From positions 1,159,501-1,223,500 of the forward strand of contig JAYKYS010000017.1 of assembly GCA_036924285.1 (NCBI GenBank): a stretch of 64,000 nt of DNA, given 5' to 3'. Made by a program: the position numbers and the translations under genes. The DNA comes from Asterella californica (taxonomy: Eukaryota; Streptophyta; Marchantiopsida; Marchantiales; Aytoniaceae). The notes under the pieces were generated by a model, which did no database searches, was not told the DNA's origin, and saw only the letters and a list, made by a program, of their open reading frames with translations. Below are positions 21,240-32,292 of this stretch, piece after piece; the stretch's first letter is position 1; each line of letters begins with the position of its first letter.

Positions 21240-22600
21240 ATCTTATAGACTCGTGCATGAGTTGCGACTCAACCCATCGGCATCTAGGTTTGCAACTCTA
21301 GGTCTATGCACTATCTTGAAGTCATACTCTTGTAAGATCAGAGCTCATCATGCAAATTTTTTTATAAGCTTGTCAGACTCCATCAACCACTCGAGTGGCT
21401 GGTGATCAGTGATGAGAGTAAAGGGGTTCTCAAACAAATAACGTCAGAAGCGTGCCACAACCCACACTACTATCAAACACTCTCCATCATACGAACTATA
21501 TCTCGCCTCCATCGGATTGTTGGAACGACTGACACACGCCACCACAAACTCTTTTTTCTCATCATCATGCTGAGTCAGCACTGTTCCAAGTCTCGACATA
21601 CTCCAATCAATGTGCACTTGGAAGGGACGCCTCCTAACGAATCTCCTCAAGATGAGAGCAGATGTCAACTTATCCTTGAGCTCTACAAAGCTCACTCCTG
21701 CTCATCTCCCTACTGCCACTCCTGGTTCATCTTCATCAGCTTGGTCAATGGCTTCGCAATTGCAATAAACCCTTTCAAGTATCGACGATAGAAGTTCATC
21801 AAACCAACAAATGTCCAAATCCGACTCACATCTGTGGGACATGAGATACGTGCAATAACCTCAACCTTCATCTATTGAACACCCAACTCCTAGAAGAACT
21901 TACACTTCTCAAGGTGTAACTTCAACCCACGAGCTCTCAACCGCTCGAACACATCTTGTAAGTGTCTCTCGTGCTCCTCCACTATAGCACTATAGACTAA
22001 TATGTCGTCAATATAACATCGAACGAAATCTAGTCCTGCTAGGATCTTGTCCATCACCCTTTGGAACTCAGTAGGGGCGTTCTTCAACCCAAATGATAAG
22101 AACCGTCACTAATACAAACAATCTTTGCCGTGAGAGTCAATTCCCAAAAACGTTGTCTTGGACCTATCTCATTGACAACTGATGATACCCTGCTCGAAGG
22201 TCTAAAGTACTGATGACCTTCACATGTCTCACTGCATCAAATCTCTTCAGGTGTCAGAATGACATACTTATTGGACTTCATCTACCGATTGATAAGACGG
22301 TAGTCTCCACACATCCACCTATTCGTGTAGTTGTCATACATATCCTTCTTTGATGACATAACTGTGACAAATGCGTACTCTCCATGCGATATCTCCACCA
22401 CCCAACCTCCAACAAGTCTTGAGTCCTACTCTGGATCAAAGCTCTCTTCATGTCACTGTACATGTAAGGACGTCGGAAAATTGACGTGTCACTAGCCAAG
22501 TCGATCCGTATACCTGGTCTCTCCAAGATACCCAAATCCTTCATACTGAAGGAAAAATAATTCTTGTAACTCTTCAGGAATCTCTGAACTCTTCGTCTCT
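21240..22600 (-). pseudogene. Family B reverse transcriptase and RNase H, copy 1
   Basis: From 22600 down: LERPGIRIDLASDTSIFRRP and RTQDLLEVG (fingers), KNAPTEFQRVMDKILAGLDF then CYIDDILVYS with the catalytic YIDD near 22003-22014, EEHERHLQDVFERLRARGL and LHLEKCKFF (thumb), then RNase H reading PFQVHIDWSMSRLGTVLTQH, KKEFVVACVSRSNN and RYSSYDGECLIVVWVVA (catalytic Asp and Glu), and finally WLMESDKL near 21380. Standard Ty3/gypsy order and spacing. Frame changes and stops occur, for example at about 22100 and 22260. Confidence 0.85.
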
Positions 22601-22859
22601 CCTCTCCTATAAGCTTGGGTCCAATCTTTAGCTCTCAAGTATTCACTGTTACCATGCTAGAGAAAGAAGACGAAGTCGTTGACTGCTATCTTGCAACCTC
22701 TAGAATAGTTTCCTTCTGCTCACCACCAACAACCTCCACTGTGCATAAAACTCTTGTAGTCCTAGCTGCAAGCTCCGCACTCTCTCCTAATGCATCCCAT
22801 GATGTCCAAGTAACTTCAGTAACTAGCAGTAACACCCGTCGATCGTATTATCACTACTC

Positions 22860-23800
22860 AGCCAATCCAAAGCTAACAATCCACGTGAAGCATTCAAATC
22901 CATTGCTTGATCCAACACCTGATGACGTGAAGCCTCCGACATCGAAGCTAATGCCGTCGTATTCGTAGAGAAATCTGCTCGCTCTCTCTCATCGACATTG
23001 GGCTCCACCAACTGCTATAATTGAACATCCCATACAAGCCCATGTCTTCTATCTTCGTAAGCATGTGACGCTAGAAAGCTCACCAAAGTGAGTAATGCTG
23101 TCATGTGTCGTCTCACTAAGTTCACCACTACTATGGATGACCTATCAACGACTCTCATTACTTGAGATCGTAATCTTACATCCAAAATGTCATCAACCGT
23201 GAGGTGTGCTAGTCGTCTCACTCCATCATGTACGCGCTTAAGCACCTCTCTCGATAACAAGTTCGTCCACCACAACCGTGGATTATGTGCACGAGATCCA
23301 CTCTCGTTACATCTAACAGCACTGCCAGTCCAACCCAAGACAGCACTTGGTACACACTCGTCATCATCTGTGTATGAGCATCACCCAACAAAAGAACGTT
23401 CTCCAAGATGTACGTTGAAAAATCCACTTTGTGCATCTATAGATGCCATAAGATCCGTAACATGTCCCAAAATATACTAGATCTCGAGTCATGTTAACCC
23501 TAATTTCTTCCAGCACGCGTGTGATCATGACATGGTCACTCGGCTATCACCAAGTGAATGGTGCCCCCAGTAGTGAAATATCTGACGGTACAGCTTGTTG
23601 GTATCCTCTGATGGTTGATATAGACAACAACTCAAGATATCTCTGCACCAAGCGTGTCACATAATGCAATGAGATACGTCTCGCAATCTCATCTCTCTTC
23701 ACATACAAGTCTCTATATACTCGCATGCTTGTTTGCATTATCACATCCAAACTTGTGTTGATCTCTCCAAACAGCTCCAGCACACACACACCCTCCTTTG
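22860..23800 (-). pseudogene. Cytosine-C5 DNA methyltransferase carried by family B, copy 1
   Basis: Sits between protease and RT. Motifs in order on the minus strand: I, VLELFGEINTSL at about 23745-23783 (SAM-binding FxGxG type); YVKRDEIARRI (motif II/III area); IV, PCH at 23527-23535 preceded by a TGG-to-TGA stop (PCQ expected); VI, YILENV with ENV at 23395-23403; VIII, HNPRLWWTNL at about 23263-23295; IX, LTLVSFLASHAYED near 23050-23085; X, QVLDQAMDLN near 22885-22925. Such enzymes move a methyl group from SAM to carbon 5 of cytosine, the PCQ Cys being the nucleophile. This copy is broken by stops and frameshifts but keeps the ENV box. The target-recognition part lies between VIII and IX and is not interpretable. 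Confidence 0.85.
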
Positions 23801-24510
23801 GATACTGTCATACAATGAGAGTCGTATCCAACGGTGATAAGGTCACATGGTCAATAGCATGAACAACTTTATGTTCTTCTAGTAGCGATACAAAGGCTTC
23901 ACTCCAAGCCTGCTACACCAACCGATCAGCATACTGCTGCAATTCTCCACTCAAACTCCATAGTGGAACATCCAAGACAAATGGTACTACTTTAGTCATG
24001 CTAAGCATGTCTTCCACCTTCTCAAAGACCGAAGTATCCTCCGCATAGACATCATCCGATCAAGTGCTGACTGAATTGAACTCTACAACTGATGTCATCG
24101 TCCTTGATGTAAGCTCCGTTGTCCTCACTCTAACACTGAATCGCATTAGTAAGCGGCTCACTCGTCTCTCACCAGACTATCAACTTGATCTATAAGATGT
24201 TATCTCCGTCTAATAGTCGATCACAAATCCCATAAGGTATAACACAGCCTCTCCAACAAATACGTCATAAGACTCCAAGGTCGTAATGATGACCTTGACC
24301 TTCACCATAGAGCCATTTATGAGATGATCTGATCGAACTCTCATTGTCAACATCTCACATGTCACGTGTGTAGAGCTGTATCATTTGATCTCCTTATAGA
24401 TATCTGCAGCTGGAATGAACATCTCTCTACCTCGGACTTCCTTAGACCCAAACCAATGCACGCCGTCTTTCTTAACATCAACGACTGGGCTCTAACAAGA
24501 CTTTCTACGG
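23801..24510 (-). pseudogene. Family B protease and spacer before methyltransferase, copy 1
   Basis: Collinear with 38111-38800 in copy 2. The part at about 24180-24260 encodes VLYPMG-like protease C-terminal sequence; the catalytic area near 24480-24500 has lost about 5 bases, which removes the D-S-G/R box and shifts the frame. The spacer (23810-24180) is of unknown role and more decayed than in copy 2. Confidence 0.6.
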
Positions 24511-25205
24511 TCGATACACCTTCCCTGAAGGTGTCACCAAACAGAAGATACTACTTCTGTTGTCCAACAACACCACACCTGGTGCTAAACCAACATGGTC
24601 AATCGCCGGCCTAGCTGGTAAGTCATCTAACCTAGCAGTCGCTACTTGCCAAGTACCACTGATGGCCGTCTTGATCCTTGACTCCATGAACACATCTATC
24701 GTCTCTCGCTGAACCACCTCAGCTCTAGAGATGACTACATCCTCGTTCTCACTGAGCATGGCCGTCAACTAGAACACTAGAGCCAAACATCCTCCCAATG
24801 CCTTCATATCCATGGTTGAAAACAGTGGGGCTCGCAGAAGTACTGTAGCTATCCCCAACATCGAGTTTGACGTTGCATCCACAGACGTCGAGAGTTGACT
24901 CGCATCACCTTCATTCCTGGATGTCGATGTCTCCAACTCCACTACATCATCGTAAGAATCATAGACAAGACCTCTGATAGCGTGAATGACTGAAGAAGCA
25001 TGTACTATCTACCAGCCTCTCCATGTTGTGGATCCAACTCCACCGACGTACCTCATGACTCAAAGACATGTACTGCACCACGAGTCACTACCGTATATGT
25101 CTCAATCTGCACCACACCAATCATGAACTCGAAGTCAACTCCTTTCTCCTCCGTAAGATGTGGAAGCCTTTGTTCTTCAACCAGATCTCCGTTGAGCCAT
25201 AGTCA
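24511..25205 (-). pseudogene. Family B gag C-terminal / pre-protease region, copy 1b
   Basis: Collinear with 38800-39500. An open stretch at 24505-24768 contains VVQRETIDVFMESRIKTAIS and GTWQVATARLDDLPARPAID, which also occur at 26229-26426 and 38789-39283. The three copies show it is a conserved part of the family polyprotein upstream of the protease; its role is unknown. Confidence 0.6.
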
Positions 25206-25964
25206 TACTAGTGCTGACTCATCATCATGTTGAGTCAACACTGCTCCAAGTCTCAACATACTCCAATCAGTGTGCAATTAGAAAGGACGTCCCCTAACGG
25301 GTCTCCTCAAGTTGAGAACAAATGTCAACATATCCTTGAGCTCTATAAAAGCTCACTCTTGGTCCACCTTCATCAGGTTGGTCAATGACTCTGCAATTGC
25401 ACCAAACCTCTTCATATATCGATGATAGAAGTTTGCTAAACCAACAAATGCCTGAATTCGACTCACGTCTTTGAGACGTGATACGTGCAAAAGCCTCAAT
25501 CTTTGTCTGTTAAACACTCAACCCACCTGGATAGATGGTGTGACCCTTATACTCTACCAACTCTTGAAAGAACTTGCACTTCCCAAGGTGTAACTTCAAC
25601 CCATTAGCTCTCAACCGCTCGAACACATTCCGTAAGTGTCTCTCATGCTACTCCACTATAACACTATAGACTAAGATGTCATTAATATAACATCGAATAA
25701 AATTCAAGCTTGCTAGGATATTGTCCATCACTCTGTGAAACTCAGCAGGAACTTTCTTCAACCCAAATGGTAAGAACCGTCACTGATACAAACACTCCTT
25801 GCCATGAGAGTGAATTCTCAAGAATGCTTGGACTTATTTTCCTCTCTCACCGGCAATTGATGTTACCATGCTCGAAGGTCCAAAGTACTAAAGACCTTCA
25901 CATACCCCACTGCATCAAAGATCTCCCTCAAGTGTCAACATGGTATACTTATCGAACTTCAGGG
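25206..25964 (-). pseudogene. Displaced family B RT/RNase H block
   Basis: A second, partial RT plus RNase H start, collinear with 35820-36540 but placed between two gag/protease regions. The catalytic box reads YIND near 25676-25690 (YIDD expected). The left junction (about 25205-25232) switches from gag-type to RNase H-type sequence through the shared word TGACTCATCATCATG. The right junction (about 25958-25975) switches from RT to protease at AACTTCAGGGTATAACACAAC. Confidence 0.75.
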
Positions 25965-26300
25965 TATAACACAACATCTCCAACCAATACGTCATAAGAC
26001 TCTAGACCGTAATGATGACCTTGGTCCTCTCATAGAGCCATCTGTGAGATGATCTTATCAAAATCACATCGTCAGCATCTCGTGTGTCATATATAGAGTT
26101 GTATCCCTTGATCCATCTAGAGATGTATGCAGCTGGAATGGACATCTCTTTATCTCGCACTTCCTCAGACCAATGCATGCCGTCTTCTCCAACATTAAAG
26201 GTTAGGTTCCAAAGTCTAACAAGACTTTTTACGGTCGATACACCTTCCATGAAGGTGCCACCAAACAGAAGATATCACTTTTGTTGTTCGACAACATCAC
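25965..26300 (-). pseudogene. Family B protease, copy 1a
   Basis: Reads VLLDFGT at the catalytic site (DSGA expected; DSRA in copy 2), then PLMLEKTACIG-like and, toward 25970, EVVLYP. Only fragments of the usual ~100-residue domain are open. The C-terminal end is cut by the junction to the displaced RT block. Confidence 0.6.
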
Positions 26301-28463
26301 ACATGATGCCAAACCAGCACGGTCAATCGCCAGTCTAGTTGGTAACTCATCTAACCTGGTTGTCGTTGCTGACCAAGTACCATTGATAGTCGTCTTGATC
26401 CTCGACTCCATGGACACATCTATCATCTCTTGCTGAACACCTCAGCACGAGATAACTACATCATCGCATTGAGCATGGCCATCAACTAGAACACTGGAGC
26501 CAAGCTTATTCTCAATGTCTTCATATCTGTGGCTGAAAATAGTGAGACTCGCAGAACTGTTGTAACCGCCCTCAACATCAAGTTTGACGTCGCATCCATG
26601 AACGTCGAGGGTTTGACGTCCTAGATATCGATGCATCCAACTCCACTATATCATCGGTAGACTATTTAGGAACCATAGACGCGGTTCTCAACGCCTTCGA
26701 TAACATGAATGACTAAAGAAGCCTAGCTTGCCTACCAGCCTCTCCGTGTTATGGATCCAACTCCACCGATGCACCTCGTGGTTCAAAGACATGTACTGCA
26801 CCTCGAGTCACTATCATAGATGTCTCAATCGGCACCAAACCAGCCATGAAGTCAAAGTCAACTCCTTTTCCTTCATAAGACATGGAAGTCTTTGTTCCCA
26901 AACCGGATCTCCACTGAGTCATAACCATACTAGTTATCTTATGCTCCAACTGCTCAATCCGAGTAGCCATACCCGCATTTGACGTCGTAGCGGACGGTGG
27001 ACCGACTAGTCTTCTCTCGAGCGTTAGACCTCTATCTCCAACTCGACCACCATGGTCTTCATGAGCTCCTCCGTCTCGTTCACGATCAGCCTTCTCTTGT
27101 CATAGCTCGAGGTGGAGATCAAAACAATGGTCACTACTGTGACATAGTCACTCGCAATGCTCACACTACCTAGGCATCACATGAGACATCTCATAAGTCT
27201 CATAACCACCTCTCTTTTGTGTGCATTCCTTGTGATTATGAAGAACATCACACATCCAACAAGGACCCACTTGCTGCAAGCTAGAGAAGGACAACATGAG
27301 CTTCTACCCACTAGGTCCTCCAACACATGCATAAGATCGTGACTATTCAACACGATCTCTACCACCTTGATGTGTAGTCTGTGGTCTCCGAATAGAGGTG
27401 GTCATCCCATGTGACACCTTCCTACTCACCCAGCAGTCACCATCCTCTCCTCCACCATGTTGAGCTCAATCCGCTCAGTCAAACTAAAGACAATCGTCAA
27501 CTTCGGAGCGGTGTCTCTAAAATGAGTCGTATCTCTAACTCTCTTACATAGCTCTCGGTCTAGTATCTCATATCAGAATTGCTTGTGCCTCCGTCATCTA
27601 TTGAGTACCACGGATCAACCGCCTCATGCGAGTATACGTCTCGTGTAGGCTCTCTCCAGTCTTCCATTAGAACTCATGCAGACTCCTCAACTTATCGATC
27701 CGCACATTTTGACAGTTCTTCCTCAAACACTAGAAGAACTGAACCAAAGGGTTAAACCCTAGTGGTATCTCGCTCATACTACCCCTGCTCCACTATTAGT
27801 GGATGCACCGCTGGTAGATATTCTGTCACTCGTGGATGTACCACTGCTATTGGCATCCGAACTCGCATGTGTTATACCTCCCAAAACTGCACAAGTAGTG
27901 ACAGAAACATAGTTGGAAGATCAATGTTATCTCCACAACTCAATCTCCATGCTGTAGTCCCGTCTGAACTTATGATAATCATCCATAGGTGGCCCGTCTG
28001 TCATAAAGGATGTGAACAGCTGTGGGTTCCGCATTTGCTGCAGATAATACCAATTGTCAAACTCTTGGATGAAGTCATCTAGCTCAATGATATCCAGCGT
28101 ATCCGAGTATCGTCGAGGATCCTTCGTGACCTCATAGATCTCGTCCATGTCTCACAACAATGGTGTGACAACGCTGTGTGTACTTCCAACCACATCTTCG
28201 TCCGAATGGATATTCTCTGTCGATGAGACCGTTGCTACTGATTGGTACCTCACACCACTCTGTGTGAACCTACTGCTTATTACAACTGAATCTCCGTCGG
28301 AACCTCTGTAGACCTCCGTGATGACAACCCTCGTCTCAATCGTGAACACTAAGCTCTAACTAGAGCGTCAAAAACTCATCACCACACGTGACGCCAACCT
28401 GCCTAACCCCGCTCCTACAAAGCTCACATAACCTCTACTAGGACGGTCAAGGTAAGGACAACC
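26301..28463 (-). pseudogene. Family B gag and leader, copy 1a
   Basis: From 28463 down: a short leader (ACTAGGACGGTCAAGGTAAG, shared with 41045-41064), the N-part MDEIYEVTKDPRRYSDTLDI and EFDNWYYLQQMRNPQLFTSF (27927-28148), a gag core around 27500-27900, a knuckle-like region near 27200-27350 and the Ser/Thr-rich C-part near 26700-26970. It matches copy 2 gag throughout. Numerous frame breaks. Confidence 0.6.
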
Positions 28464-29617
28464 TTTCACACACCTATCACCTTGTTGCGCTAGCAGAAGC
28501 TCTTGCTCAGTAGATCACAAAACTCACAACGCTAACCTGCAAACCACAATCACATGTTAGCGTTCATGCACCACTTATCTTTGTCTCGTTTGGTCTAGAC
28601 TAGAGCCAGACCGTCTCCCTAACTCTCAAGTTCAACATTCCTTAAGTCTCGACTTTGATCCGGCTAGGTCGATCCCGAAACATGAGCAAGTCACAACATG
28701 ACTTAAGACGAACTTCCCATAAAGTCCAAGGTCCTAAATGATGTCTCCAGCACATCTAGCGGTCCAGTCATCCGTGAAGTTCGTCTTGGTCCAGGCTCCT
28801 GAATGATGATCTAACCAGCCGTCTCGTTCCCTAGTCTTGTCCTAGCCCTTGGGTTGTTCTTAAGTCCAGACGTCCAAGTCTAGACCAGAACGCGCCTAGG
28901 TACTGACCCAGCCATCATCTCATGTTCTCAGAGTCCATCCGCTGAACTCTAGAGTCGGATGACTTGTCTTGGCCCACCTAGGCATCGAGCTCCCCTCATA
29001 TATACTTCTGAGGATCGACATGCCCGCTCTCCTCTTTGGTCCCTGAAAATTATATCACAATTTGATCACGGGACCGGTCATAATTCTCAGCTCTGAGGTC
29101 AGTTCGAGGAGTTCTATATATCATTGATAAGCTCTCGTAGAGGCCGTTCAAATGATACCTTAACCTTAATCGCCTCGAGGTCTTACTTGGAGCTCCATCC
29201 ATGATCCAAAACGTCGCTGGAGCTCCAACACTTGGGATTTTTATGAGGAACCGTGGTCCAGCGCCAGACTTGGACCTTGTGGTTCGGATCAGCGTTCAAA
29301 CCACGATCCGTTTGCATCAGATCCATGTCTCGATCCCACGTCGCAGACTCACGTCTCAAAACTATATCTCATATTTATGTTTTGATCTGTTTCCGGACTT
29401 GCCTCCTTAAGTCAGTGTACGTCTGGGGTCGGCTTGGGATAGGTCCTTATGCCTAACCTAATGTTCCAACTTGGTTCAGAAAACCACTTAAGGTTCATCT
29501 ATTCTCGACTTCTCGACAAGCCGTGAAGTCCTACTTGTAACATTCACAACCTAGCGCAATCCACTAGGTTTCTATTGTTTGCGTCTGCGCCCGATCTTGA
29601 GACTGAGGGTCGCGACA
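28464..29617 (-). repeat. Family C LTR (C3, 3' LTR remnant)
   Basis: 1154 bp, plus-strand ends TTTCACACACC and GTCGCGACA; on the minus strand it starts TGTCGCGAC like all family C LTRs here. CATATATACTT near 28998 is the common TATA segment. It abuts the family B leader on the left and family C 3' untranslated sequence on the right, so it is the 3' LTR of a C element of which only the 3' end remains. Confidence 0.85.
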
Positions 29618-30310
29618 TTCATCCCCACTTTGGAGGTTGATGCCCTCATCAACAATGATTAAGTTAACGCAAAGTTCAAAATACGTAGTCAAATAATTGC
29701 GCCAGAATTATGGCAATTATTGAATTAGAATTATTGCAATTCTCTTCTTGGCTTGAGTCTTAAGTTATCGTTAGAACACTTAGAAAATTCCAACTAGTCT
29801 CGAGAAAGCCTAACTTTTTGATCATCCCTAAACAAAACTAGTTGACAATTTCTAAATATTCTACTTAAGACTCTAACTTGCTAACTTATAAATATTCACA
29901 CGGGTGTCTCCCAGAGCTCACTTTCTGGTTGCAACCTGATTTGACTTAGACGTGCGACTAAGTTTATCTTGCAGTTAGAAAATGACAATGTAAGATCACC
30001 CCAAGCCCCAAGACAAGTATATAAATTCATATTTACTTTATCAACGCTAAGGCAAACCTAACTCTTGACTTCAAGACTTAGTCTTGATTTAGATGCTTAT
30101 CCAAATCAGCTCGCTTTCTTTGAGTGTGCTTCGGTCCTCCTCTTGCAACATCTTAAGCATCTGATCACAACTAGTCATAGCCTGCACAACCAATACACTT
30201 AGACAATTTCTAAGAAACAAATTATTTATTTCCACAAAATACCTTCGGCTCAAATCGCCTCAAGTTGCTACTTGTACGATTTGTCGTTCCTTCACTCCTT
30301 CCTACTCTCA
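29618..30310 (-). mobile_element. Family C 3' untranslated region (C3)
   Basis: Collinear with 46645-47345 of C1: starts with the purine tract (minus strand CCAAAGTGGGGATGAA) and includes GTTGATGCCC, GACTTAGTCTTGATTTAGATG and GCCTCAAGTTGCTACT. No coding motif; the match to C1 stops near 30310. Confidence 0.75.
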
Positions 30311-30790
30311 GAAATTCGTCCTTACTTTCTCTCTAGCTGCAATTCGATCCTCGCTGACCCCGATTTCACTCTGCTGACCCTCCTCACTCAATTCGGCACC
30401 TCCTAATTCAATGCGGTACCTCCTAACTCGATCTTCTGTGCTAATGCCTTCTATGCGGGAAGCAGGTGATGATTCTGCACTAATGCGCTTCTCCCGTATC
30501 TTCTCGCGTAGTTATGGGTTCTTCGACCTACCTTACCTACCTACTACCTTGGGCTACCTAGTAGGTACACGTACCCTCCTACTAGGTGGTGTGCAGTTAG
30601 GCCTATGTAGTCACGGTTACTGTCTTCTGGAAGACACGCGTCTTCCGTCTTCCGTCTTTCGTCTTCCTGGTCGGGAAGACGTCTTCTCGGAAGAAGTCGA
30701 CTTCTCTTACAAAAAGTTCTTAAGGCCATCTTCCTTCTAAGCAAGATGTATTCTTAAGCAACAAGGTTATTTTAATTACACAGACATGTG
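30311..30790. repeat. Hairpin-rich segment with GAAGAC motifs
   Basis: Not family C, B or A. It contains TACCTACTA (30538-30546) inverted at 30559-30567, GGAAGAC (30629-30635) inverted at 30640-30646, a (CGTCTTC)-type run at 30639-30667, and the palindromes GAAGACGTCTTC (30675-30686) and AGAAGTCGACTTCT (30692-30705). A similar GAAGAC/AGAAG-rich stretch occurs at 34200-34460. Open frames on both strands reflect composition, not genes. Confidence 0.6.
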
Positions 30791-31074
30791 ATTGACTTCA
30801 AAAATTTCAAAAGTTCGTACATCTTGTAAATTATGGGCACCACAACTCCACCTCTCAATGTTGTTCTTACTAGACGGTGGGTTTGTCCTCGATGTATATA
30901 GTAGAGATAGTCGATTAGATCTTTACGTGGTATGGATTGCAGACAGGCGACTAACGAGGGGACGATGTAGCACCCGACCTCATGATCCTTGTACCCATGA
31001 AGGTGTATATCTCGTAGATGGAATATGGAGCTATCTGGAATTAGAGGGACCTAACCGTCAGTTAGGGGGACGAT
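30791..31074 (+). pseudogene. Family B pol 3' end with PHD remnant and 3' UTR
   Basis: Plus-oriented counterpart of 10253-10450. Near 30876-30899 it encodes RRWVCPRCI followed by a stop: the last Trp and the final C-x2-C pair of the PHD finger. This confirms that family B pol terminates one residue after the finger. The 3' UTR and polypurine-like GTCAGTTAGGGGG follow, up to TGTGATACA at 31075. Confidence 0.75.
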
Positions 31075-31577
31075 GTGATACATTTGTGTATGTGTATGAG
31101 ATCTTCCATGTGTTATGTATATGTGTGGTGTACCTCTGACCTCGATGTATGTGTGTAGTGATGTGTATGTGCACAACAGCTGTCACGTCAGTTAGACACC
31201 TTGGCTAGGTTGACCGAGTGCGGAGTGACGAATCCCGGTAGGGCCGTTAATGCCGTTAGTTCTTGGGATGGCCCACTAGGGATATACTTCGCAGGTAGGG
31301 CTTGGAGATCTTAGTTCTTCAAGTTGAGCCTTCAAGCTCCTAGCTATGGTGGATAGTCTTTGTGAGTGCAATCTAGAGTCACTACGAGCACAGAATGGAT
31401 TTGGCTGGACTTTAGTGATTGTTTAGTGCCAGCTGGCATGGTGGAGTGAGTACATACCGTTTAACATTGTGGTACACGTGTGTATGTGTATGAGATCGTC
31501 CATGTGTTATGTGTATGTGGGATGTATCTCTGACAGCGATGTATGTTGTGTAGCGATGTGTATGCGCACGACACCTT
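31075..31577 (+). repeat. Family B terminal module S-X-S
   Basis: S at 31075-31178 (TGTGATACA...GCACAACA) and again at 31469-31577 (TGTGGTACA...GCACGACA) flanks X at 31181-31466. X is the reverse complement of 42497-42787 and of the pieces around solo LTR F, where S is absent. The same X-S junction occurs near 10020, so S-X-S existed before these copies were made. It may be the true 3' LTR, a tandem of partial LTRs, or an LTR carrying a duplicated end. Confidence 0.6.
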
Positions 31578-32292
31578 GAGAACCACAAAGAAGACTCCGA
31601 GACTGATGTTTCTACAAGCCAAAGTTGCTAACCGTGATGTTACTTTCCTTGTGGACACAGGAGCGACCCACTCCTTCATAAGTCCGAAGTTGGTGAAGAA
31701 GTTAGGCATGTCTAACTCCAAGACATACAAGCTTATTCAGGTGCGCTTTGCCAAGGGCAAGACGTATCAAACTTCTGAAGTGGTATTTGACGTATGACTT
31801 GCGTGTGGGAAGTTGGAGTTCACATAGAACTTGACGGTGTACAAGATAGATGATATCCATACGTCTTGGGAAACAATTTCTTGGATAGGTTTGAAGAGAA
31901 ACTTAGGCAAAAAGTTTGCGGGACCTTTGGTCATTGTCAAGAATCCACACGAAGATGTCTATATGTTAGATCTTCCTCTCGAGTGGTAGTTGCATCTTAC
32001 CTTCAATGTTTCTTTGTTAAAGAAGTACTTCAAGGATGATTTGCGTCCGAAGCATAAACAAGTTTTCAGGTCTCAATCTGATGTTGTGCAAGACGAAGCA
32101 GAAAACGAGATGGAGACTATTTAGCGATCACGATATAAATCTAACCGAACGGAGTACTTGGTCAAATGACATGGATACCATTTGAACGAAGCAACTTGGG
32201 TACTAGAGGAAGAATCTGGAACATGCAAACAAATTACTGGATCTCTTCAAACGGCGACAATGACAACAAGGAAGTTAGCAAGATGAGGACAT
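31578..32292 (+). pseudogene. Family C protease fused to integrase tail and chromodomain
   Basis: Plus-oriented, internally deleted C fragment. The protease part reads FLQAKVANRDVTFLVDTGAT (catalytic DTGA at 31654-31665), SFISPKLVKKLGM and VRFAKGKTYQTSEV. After LDRFE near 31890 it jumps to the integrase C-terminus (FAGPLVIVKNPHEDVYMLDL) and the chromodomain at about 32107-32218 (TEYLVK, stop TGA at 32167-32169 where Trp is expected, HGYHLNEATWVLEEES). All of RT, RNase H and the integrase core are missing. The same domains are more complete in C1. Confidence 0.8.

Larger units (their letters stand above)
9789..28463 (-). mobile_element. Family B Ty3/gypsy element, copy 1 (composite, interrupted)
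   Basis: Read on the minus strand from 28463 down, the order is gag, protease, a displaced RT/RNase H block, gag C-terminus again, protease, DNA methyltransferase, RT, RNase H, integrase N-part, then (after a nested family A element at 11451-20624) integrase C-part, PHD finger, 3' untranslated end and 3' terminal-repeat module. The 5' LTR is missing; at 28463 the leader abuts a family C LTR. Two internal junctions (about 25205-25232 and 25958-25975) show that this copy is a recombinant of two B elements. All coding parts carry stops and frameshifts. Confidence 0.8.

Noticed and set aside
22860..23800. Methyltransferase as a host DNMT gene or pseudogene
   Set aside because: It is present at the same place between protease and RT in two separate family B copies and has no introns or host flanks.
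29201..29456. Open frames within family C LTRs (also 45999-46394, 52390-52934, 53031-53426, 55760-56188)
   Set aside because: They recur because the LTR is repeated and GC-rich; codons are not conserved as protein and they span promoter sequence.
31075..31577. TRIM element (105-bp LTRs around a 290-bp interior)
   Set aside because: The interior is family B terminal sequence and a family B 3' end lies directly upstream; it is better treated as that element's own end, though not excluded.
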